Source of the DNA: Pantoea eucrina
GTDB lineage: Bacteria > Pseudomonadota > Gammaproteobacteria > Enterobacterales > Enterobacteriaceae
Length of the DNA stretch: 64,000 nt
Assembly (NCBI RefSeq): GCF_001691555.1
Contig: NZ_MAYN01000001.1
Coordinates: 124,001-188,000, forward strand
Direction of reading: 5' to 3'
The position numbers and the translations under genes are program-made. Positions 57,290 through 64,000 of this stretch are shown here, one piece after another (positions within the stretch are counted from its first letter, which is position 1; each line of letters begins with the position of its first letter). The notes under the pieces were generated by a model that was given only the letters and a program-made list of their open reading frames with translations, was not told the origin of the DNA and did not search any database.

Positions 57290-58631
57290 GGGATAAACTC
57301 CGTTGCAGGGCAGATTCGGCAGCAGCGGCCCAGCTAAGCAGCGCTGCATCCTGGTTATGAACTGAGGCGATCGTCAGGCCGACAGGCGCATCGCCGGGCG
57401 TATGACAGGGCAGTGAAATGGCGCAGCCATCCAGCATGTTGATCACGCTGGTATTGCGCAGCATCAGCAGGTTGACTTCGCGGTAGCGCTCTTCATCCTC
57501 CAGTTCGGTAATGGTGGGGGCGATCAGCGGCACGGTGGGCATCAGCAGCGCGTCAAAAGGCAACAGGGCCGCGCTGACCTGCTGCTGCCACGCCCGGCGC
57601 TGCTGATAGAGCTGCGCGGCGTCCTGCTGTGTCAGCGCGCTGCCGCGCCGGATCCGTAGCAGCACCTGCGGATCGTACGCTGCCGGATAGCTCTCCACCC
57701 ACGCCTGGTGCCATTGCCAGGCTTCATACGCGGTGATACCGCCGCGCGCGTTGAGGGTATCCAGCTCGTCCAGCAGAGGCATCGGCTGCTCTGTCAGCGT
57801 CGCACCCGCTTCGCGCAGTATTTTGAGCGCGCGCTGCCAGGCTACGCTGACGCTCTCATCCAGGCCGTCGAGCACGCGGGTTTGGGGGATCAGGAACCGG
57901 GCGTCAGCCAGACTGCGCGGCTCAGGCGTCAGCGGCGCGTCGGCAATAACGCTATCCAGCAGCCAGCAGCTCCGGACGTCATGAGCAATCGTGCCGATAC
58001 TGTCGAGCGACGGTGCCAGCGGCAGCGTGCCCTGCTGATCGATACGGCTGGCGCTGGGCTTAAAGCCGGTCAGACCACAGAGTGCGGCCGGAATACGTAC
58101 CGAGCCGCCGGTATCCGTGCCTGCGGAGCCGGCTGACATACCATCAGTAACGGCCACTGCCGCACCGGACGATGAGCCACCCGGAATGCGTTTTTCCTGC
58201 CGCCGCCACGGGTTGGCAGGCGTGCCGTAATGCGGATTAATACCCAGACCGGAAAACGCAAATTCCGTCATAGTGGTTTTCCCTACGATCACGGCGCCCG
58301 CCTGCAGCAGACGCTGCACAACAGTGGCGTCTGCCGCCGCCGGAGAAAAACCGGGCAGCCGTGATCCGGCCAGCGTGGGCATACCTGCGACGTCAAACAG
58401 ATCTTTAATACTGACCGGCACACCATCGAGCGGTGAGCGTGCTGCACCGCGCGCCCGGCGCGCATCGGCAGCGATCGCCTGCTGCTGCGCCTGTTCTGCC
58501 CACACCTGTGTAAACGCGCGCGTACCCTCGCCCTGTTCCGCCTGAATTGCCGCCAGCGCCTGTGCTGTCAGCGCCACCGATGTGGTTTCGCCGGCCTGCA
58601 GCTGCTGGCTTGCCTGCCATAAGGTTGTCAT
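57282..58631 (-). CDS. amidase-signature-family hydrolase
   Basis: The 449-residue enzyme has the full Ser-cisSer-Lys signature: lysine in VSIKDLFDVAGMPTLAGS, PGGSSSGAAVAV, and GTDTGGSVRIPAALCGLTGFKPS with the nucleophilic serine. It hydrolyses an amide; relatives include AtzF-type allophanate hydrolases and aryl amidases, and the substrate is not evident. The ATG at 58631 has GGAG 8-9 bases upstream; an ATG at 58646 overlaps the DUF2848 stop (TGATG) and is the alternative. Confidence 0.88.
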   Translation of the reverse strand: MTTLWQASQQLQAGETTSVALTAQALAAIQAEQGEGTRAFTQVWAEQAQQQAIAADARRARGAARSPLDGVPVSIKDLFDVAGMPTLAGSRLPGFSPAAADATVVQRLLQAGAVIVGKTTMTEFAFSGLGINPHYGTPANPWRRQEKRIPGGSSSGAAVAVTDGMSAGSAGTDTGGSVRIPAALCGLTGFKPSASRIDQQGTLPLAPSLDSIGTIAHDVRSCWLLDSVIADAPLTPEPRSLADARFLIPQTRVLDGLDESVSVAWQRALKILREAGATLTEQPMPLLDELDTLNARGGITAYEAWQWHQAWVESYPAAYDPQVLLRIRRGSALTQQDAAQLYQQRRAWQQQVSAALLPFDALLMPTVPLIAPTITELEDEERYREVNLLMLRNTSVINMLDGCAISLPCHTPGDAPVGLTIASVHNQDAALLSWAAAAESALQRSLSHE

Positions 58632-58645
58632 AAGGCGCGTCTCCA

Positions 58646-59326
58646 TCAGGCAATAACCGGCAGAGTGGACAGCGAATAGCTGTGTTCCAGCGTGCGATTC
58701 AGCACCGGGTCATGCAGCGCCATGCGAAACGCTGCAGCGGGACGGATCCCCCCGATTGCCGACAGCGTGCCACAGGAGAGCGCAAATCCCTCTTCTTCAC
58801 TCGCCTTACCGGAGAATCGCGTCATCAGCTCCTGCGGAGAGAGCAGTGCATCAAGCGTGCCGCACTGGTAAGTAACCCAGTCGCCGTTTTCCTTTATCCA
58901 GGCACGCAGCTCCAGCTGGTCCCAGTGTGCGGCAACCTCTGCCATGCGCCATGCCTGCTGCGCAACCGGTTTAACGCATACCTGTTTTGAAAGCGCCACG
59001 CTGAAGGTTTCCAGATGGCGATCGGTGTGGTCAGAGATAAGCGAAACCCAGCACTCCCCCTTGTGAAAAAAGACAAACGGCTCAGCTTCCCCTGACGTCT
59101 GCTCTCCCACCACATCCACGTTCGCCTGCTGGCTCAGCAGCGTCGGCGTAGCGCGATAGAACAGCGGCACTGCACCAGGAGCGGGCACACCCAGCGCCTC
59201 CAGTTCACGGATATGGTGCAATACGGCCTCACGATCGCGGCCGGCCCAGCCCGCGATAACCAGTCGGTTGATGGTAACGTCCAGCGCCAGAGGCGGGTTA
59301 TCCTGCGTGGTGAAACGTAGCTGCAT
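58646..59326 (-). CDS. DUF2848 protein
   Basis: The 226-residue protein matches the DUF2848 family, whose fold is related to fumarylacetoacetate hydrolases; VTINRLVIAGWAGRDREAVLHHIRELEALG near the start and SCGTLSAIGGIRPAAAFRMALHDPVLNR near the end are conserved blocks. It is the first gene of the operon and diverges from the GntR regulator. It might hydrolyse a C-C or C-N bond in the same pathway as the amidase; this is inference. Confidence 0.82.
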   Translation of the reverse strand: MQLRFTTQDNPPLALDVTINRLVIAGWAGRDREAVLHHIRELEALGVPAPGAVPLFYRATPTLLSQQANVDVVGEQTSGEAEPFVFFHKGECWVSLISDHTDRHLETFSVALSKQVCVKPVAQQAWRMAEVAAHWDQLELRAWIKENGDWVTYQCGTLDALLSPQELMTRFSGKASEEEGFALSCGTLSAIGGIRPAAAFRMALHDPVLNRTLEHSYSLSTLPVIA

Positions 59327-59341
59327 GGTTTTTCTCCCGGC

Positions 59342-59375
59342 TTGAAATGCCTGTGAAATTTCACTGTGATTTCAA
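59342..59375. promoter_or_regulatory. 34-bp compound palindrome, candidate GntR operator
   Basis: GTGAAATTTCAC (59353-59364) is a perfect 12-bp palindrome, and TTGAAAT (59342-59348) and ATTTCAA (59369-59375) form an outer dyad with exactly the same centre. It lies between the divergent DUF2848 and gntR-like starts, 16 bp before the former. Binding by the GntR regulator is inferred. Confidence 0.6.
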
Positions 59376-59439
59376 AGTAGCCAATTTCATGCCAGGTTTT
59401 TGTGTAATATGTCTCAGTACCCAAAAAAGGATGTGCGTA

Positions 59440-60114
59440 ATGAGTGACGTAATGGCTGAAAATGTGAACCCGCAGGCGGAGGGAAAAACGCTTTCACTGA
59501 ATGAGCGAGCCTATCTGGCATTTAAACATCGCCTGATCACGCTGCGTTATAAACCCGGCGACTATCTGAATACGGCCCAGGTGATGGAAGATCTGCAGAT
59601 GGGGCGCACGCCGGTCAACCAGGCGGTGCACCGGCTGGCTACAGAGGGTTTGCTGCAGATCATTCCCCGTAAAGGCGTCATGGTTTCGCCGCTCTCTATT
59701 GATGATGCACTTGAACTGATTGAAGTCAGGCTGGTAAATGAAGCGTTATGCGTCAGGCTGGCTGTGGCACGTATCAGTGACGCGCAGATTGCCACCCTGC
59801 GACAGCTTAATCAGCAAATCGCACATGCCGGTGCGGCGCATGAAAGAGAGACGATGATGCTGCTGGATCGGGAATTTCATCAGGCGCTGGCGGAGATCGC
59901 CGGAAACCGGCGTCTCACCGATATTCTGAGCATTATTCATGCCCAGGCACAGCGCTTCTGGGCCACCACGCTCTCCAGCGTCCGGCACATGGAAGAGGTG
60001 ATCGCCGAGCATGAAGCGATTATTGCTGCGCTGGAACAGGGTGATGTGCAACAGGCGGAAGCGGCTACGCGGGTGCATATTCTCTCCTTCCGGCAGGCGC
60101 TGCTTAATCACTGA
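59440..60114 (+). CDS. GntR-family regulator, FCD type
   Basis: The 224-residue product has an N-terminal winged helix (YKPGDYLNTAQVMEDLQMGRTPVNQAVHRLATEGLLQIIPRKGVMV) and an all-helical FCD effector domain with REFHQALAEIAGNRRL. The ATG at 59440 has AAGG 9 bases upstream; in-frame codons further upstream are not preferred. It faces the amidase operon and is its likely repressor. Its 3' end overlaps the convergent ascG by 7 bp. Confidence 0.88.
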   Translation: MSDVMAENVNPQAEGKTLSLNERAYLAFKHRLITLRYKPGDYLNTAQVMEDLQMGRTPVNQAVHRLATEGLLQIIPRKGVMVSPLSIDDALELIEVRLVNEALCVRLAVARISDAQIATLRQLNQQIAHAGAAHERETMMLLDREFHQALAEIAGNRRLTDILSIIHAQAQRFWATTLSSVRHMEEVIAEHEAIIAALEQGDVQQAEAATRVHILSFRQALLNH

Positions 60115-61136
60115 TCATCGCGGGAAAACCAGGGGCCTGCAGCCAGGGATTCGCGCCGGATAAGCGTGCCGGTGTACGGCGCACCGGGCCTCAGATCGCC
60201 GCCGTCAAGCATGGCAACCAGACGGGCAATGGTTTCATGGATCATCTCTGTCACCGGCATTTTTACGCTCGACAACGACGGAATGGTATACGGCGCGAGT
60301 GGAATATCATCAAACCCCACCACCGCCACTTGCTGCGGCACGGCAATTCCCTGAGCGGCCAGCGCCCTGAGCGCGCCGATTGCCATTTCATCATTGCCTG
60401 CCACCACTGCGCTGAAGCGGATCTGTTGCGCTACCAGCTGCTCAATAGCCCTGACGCCCTGTTCCGCCTGCCAGCGCCCTTCCACCACCCGTGCGGGATC
60501 AAACGCAATGCCATGCTTCGCCAGCGCCGCCTGATAGCCCGCCAGGCGCTCGCGTCCGGTTGGCGAATCCAGCGATCCGGTAATAAACGCGATCTCGCGA
60601 TGCCCCAGCAGGATAAGTTGCTCAACCGCTGCCGCGCTGGTGGCGTGCTGATCGGCAAAGATGCAGTAGCTGGTGTGCTGACGCAGGCGACGGTTGATCA
60701 CCAGAATCGGATGGCGGTGCTGAGCGATGATGCTGTCCATCTCTTCAATGGAAAGAAAGCGCGGATAAATAATGACGCCATCGCAGCGCAGATCGAGCAG
60801 AAATTCAATGGCGGCCCGCTCTTCTGCCGCACTGTGTTTGCCGTCAACCAGCAACAGCTGGCGTCCCTGCTGCTCGAGCATGCGTGCTGAATGCTGCATC
60901 ATCTCGGTAAAATAGCTGCCGCTGTAGAGGGTATTGGTAATGACCAGACCAATTGTCTGGCTGGAGCGCGTCGCCAGATTGCGCGCCAGCAGATTAGGCC
61001 GGAAGCCGGTTTCGGCAATGGCCGCATACACTTTTTCCCGCGTATCCTGGCTGACGTAGCCGTTGCCTGACAAGACGCGTGACACTGTCGCTTTTGATAC
61101 ACCCGCGCGTTTTGCTACTTCAGTAATGGTGGTCAT
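60108..61136 (-). CDS. ascG: AscG, LacI-family repressor of the asc beta-glucoside operon
   Basis: The 342-residue regulator has the LacI N-terminus ITEVAKRAGVSKATVSRVLSGNGYVSQ, hinge SSQTIGLVITNTLY and periplasmic-binding-protein domain. It follows E. coli AscG (336 residues) closely (LLLVDGKHSAAEE, DGVIIYPRFLS, ITGSLDSPT, VGFDDIPLAPYTIPSLSSVKMPVTEM). Divergent from ascFB with the operator between them. Confidence 0.95.
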   Translation of the reverse strand: MTTITEVAKRAGVSKATVSRVLSGNGYVSQDTREKVYAAIAETGFRPNLLARNLATRSSQTIGLVITNTLYSGSYFTEMMQHSARMLEQQGRQLLLVDGKHSAAEERAAIEFLLDLRCDGVIIYPRFLSIEEMDSIIAQHRHPILVINRRLRQHTSYCIFADQHATSAAAVEQLILLGHREIAFITGSLDSPTGRERLAGYQAALAKHGIAFDPARVVEGRWQAEQGVRAIEQLVAQQIRFSAVVAGNDEMAIGALRALAAQGIAVPQQVAVVGFDDIPLAPYTIPSLSSVKMPVTEMIHETIARLVAMLDGGDLRPGAPYTGTLIRRESLAAGPWFSRDDQ

Positions 61137-61298
61137 AATCTGCCTGTTTAGGGTCTCCTGCTCTGAGTTTACCTAAGTATCAGGAAACGCATAGAAATTA
61201 TGTTTTGCCCCGCCCGAAGTCATCTGATCTGCGTCACAATTGAGAACATTTAATTTTAAATACCTTGCCCGAACACATTACACGCCTCATGATTTTGT

Positions 61299-61310
61299 GA
61301 AACCGGTTTC
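61299..61310. promoter_or_regulatory. AscG operator
   Basis: GAAACCGGTTTC, a perfect palindrome with the central CCGG typical of LacI-family sites and matching the E. coli AscG operator TGAAACCGGTTTCA. It lies 65 bp upstream of ascF and 162 bp upstream of ascG. Confidence 0.82.
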
Positions 61311-61374
61311 TCATGAATAAAAAACAGGCAGCCTGCTGCCGGACACTCTTACCCTGAAAACTGAGACAGACATC

Positions 61375-64000
<2,626 letters not shown>

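Overview
The window reads as a chromosomal segment of a plant-associated member of the Erwiniaceae, most likely Pantoea. Evidence for this is the enterobacterial versions of malPQ/malT, kup, mqo, yajD, cspA and ascGFB, GC-rich coding sequence, and a desferrioxamine cluster (dfoJ-dfoA-dfoC plus a FoxA-type receptor) of the kind known from Erwinia and Pantoea. No tRNA, rRNA, insertion sequence, prophage or CRISPR array was recognised. The genus is inferred from gene content and family recall, not from a database search.

Layout. 1-6.5 kb: maltodextrin genes malQ (cut by the window edge) and malP, divergent from their activator malT. 6.6-20 kb is an accessory stretch: a phenolic acid decarboxylase, a DUF1275 membrane protein, a non-coding interval holding an 80-nt hairpin and a loxP-like site, an orphan HigA-type antitoxin, glutathione-independent formaldehyde dehydrogenase, a two-gene operon for a microbial rhodopsin and its retinal-forming Brp/Blh oxygenase, a DCC-family protein, a PaoABC-like molybdenum aldehyde oxidoreductase with an XdhC-type chaperone gene, a small cyclotransferase-like protein, an unusual metallo-beta-lactamase-fold protein, and an NlpA lipoprotein preceded by tandem MetJ boxes. 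20.6-26.7 kb: one 2019-residue autotransporter. 27-37 kb: kup, a small DUF1471-like protein, mqo, a LysR-controlled M20 peptidase/permease pair and a chemoreceptor. 37-46.5 kb: siderophore region (foxA-like receptor, MdfA-like exporter, dfoC-dfoA-dfoJ) with Fur boxes and a near-ideal CRP site. 46.8-49.5 kb: cspA, yajD, a DUF1349 protein and a nitronate monooxygenase. 49.9-55.3 kb: signalling and surface genes (BdlA-like double-PAS receptor, membrane acyltransferase, CHASE4-PAS-GGDEF-EAL protein). 55.3-60.1 kb: a tightly coupled amidase operon divergent from a GntR regulator. 60.1-64 kb: the ascG/ascFB beta-glucoside system, cut by the right edge.

How the parts fit. Several loci suit life on plants: use of maltodextrins and aryl-beta-glucosides, removal of hydroxycinnamic acids, aromatic aldehydes and formaldehyde, iron capture by desferrioxamine, adhesion through a large autotransporter, and control of the sessile state through cyclic di-GMP. 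The most striking item is the rhodopsin-blh operon. The rhodopsin keeps the Schiff-base lysine and the proton acceptor but has glycine at the cytoplasmic proton-donor position (a D-T-G triad), suggesting light-driven proton transport in an enterobacterium, provided beta-carotene is made elsewhere in the genome.
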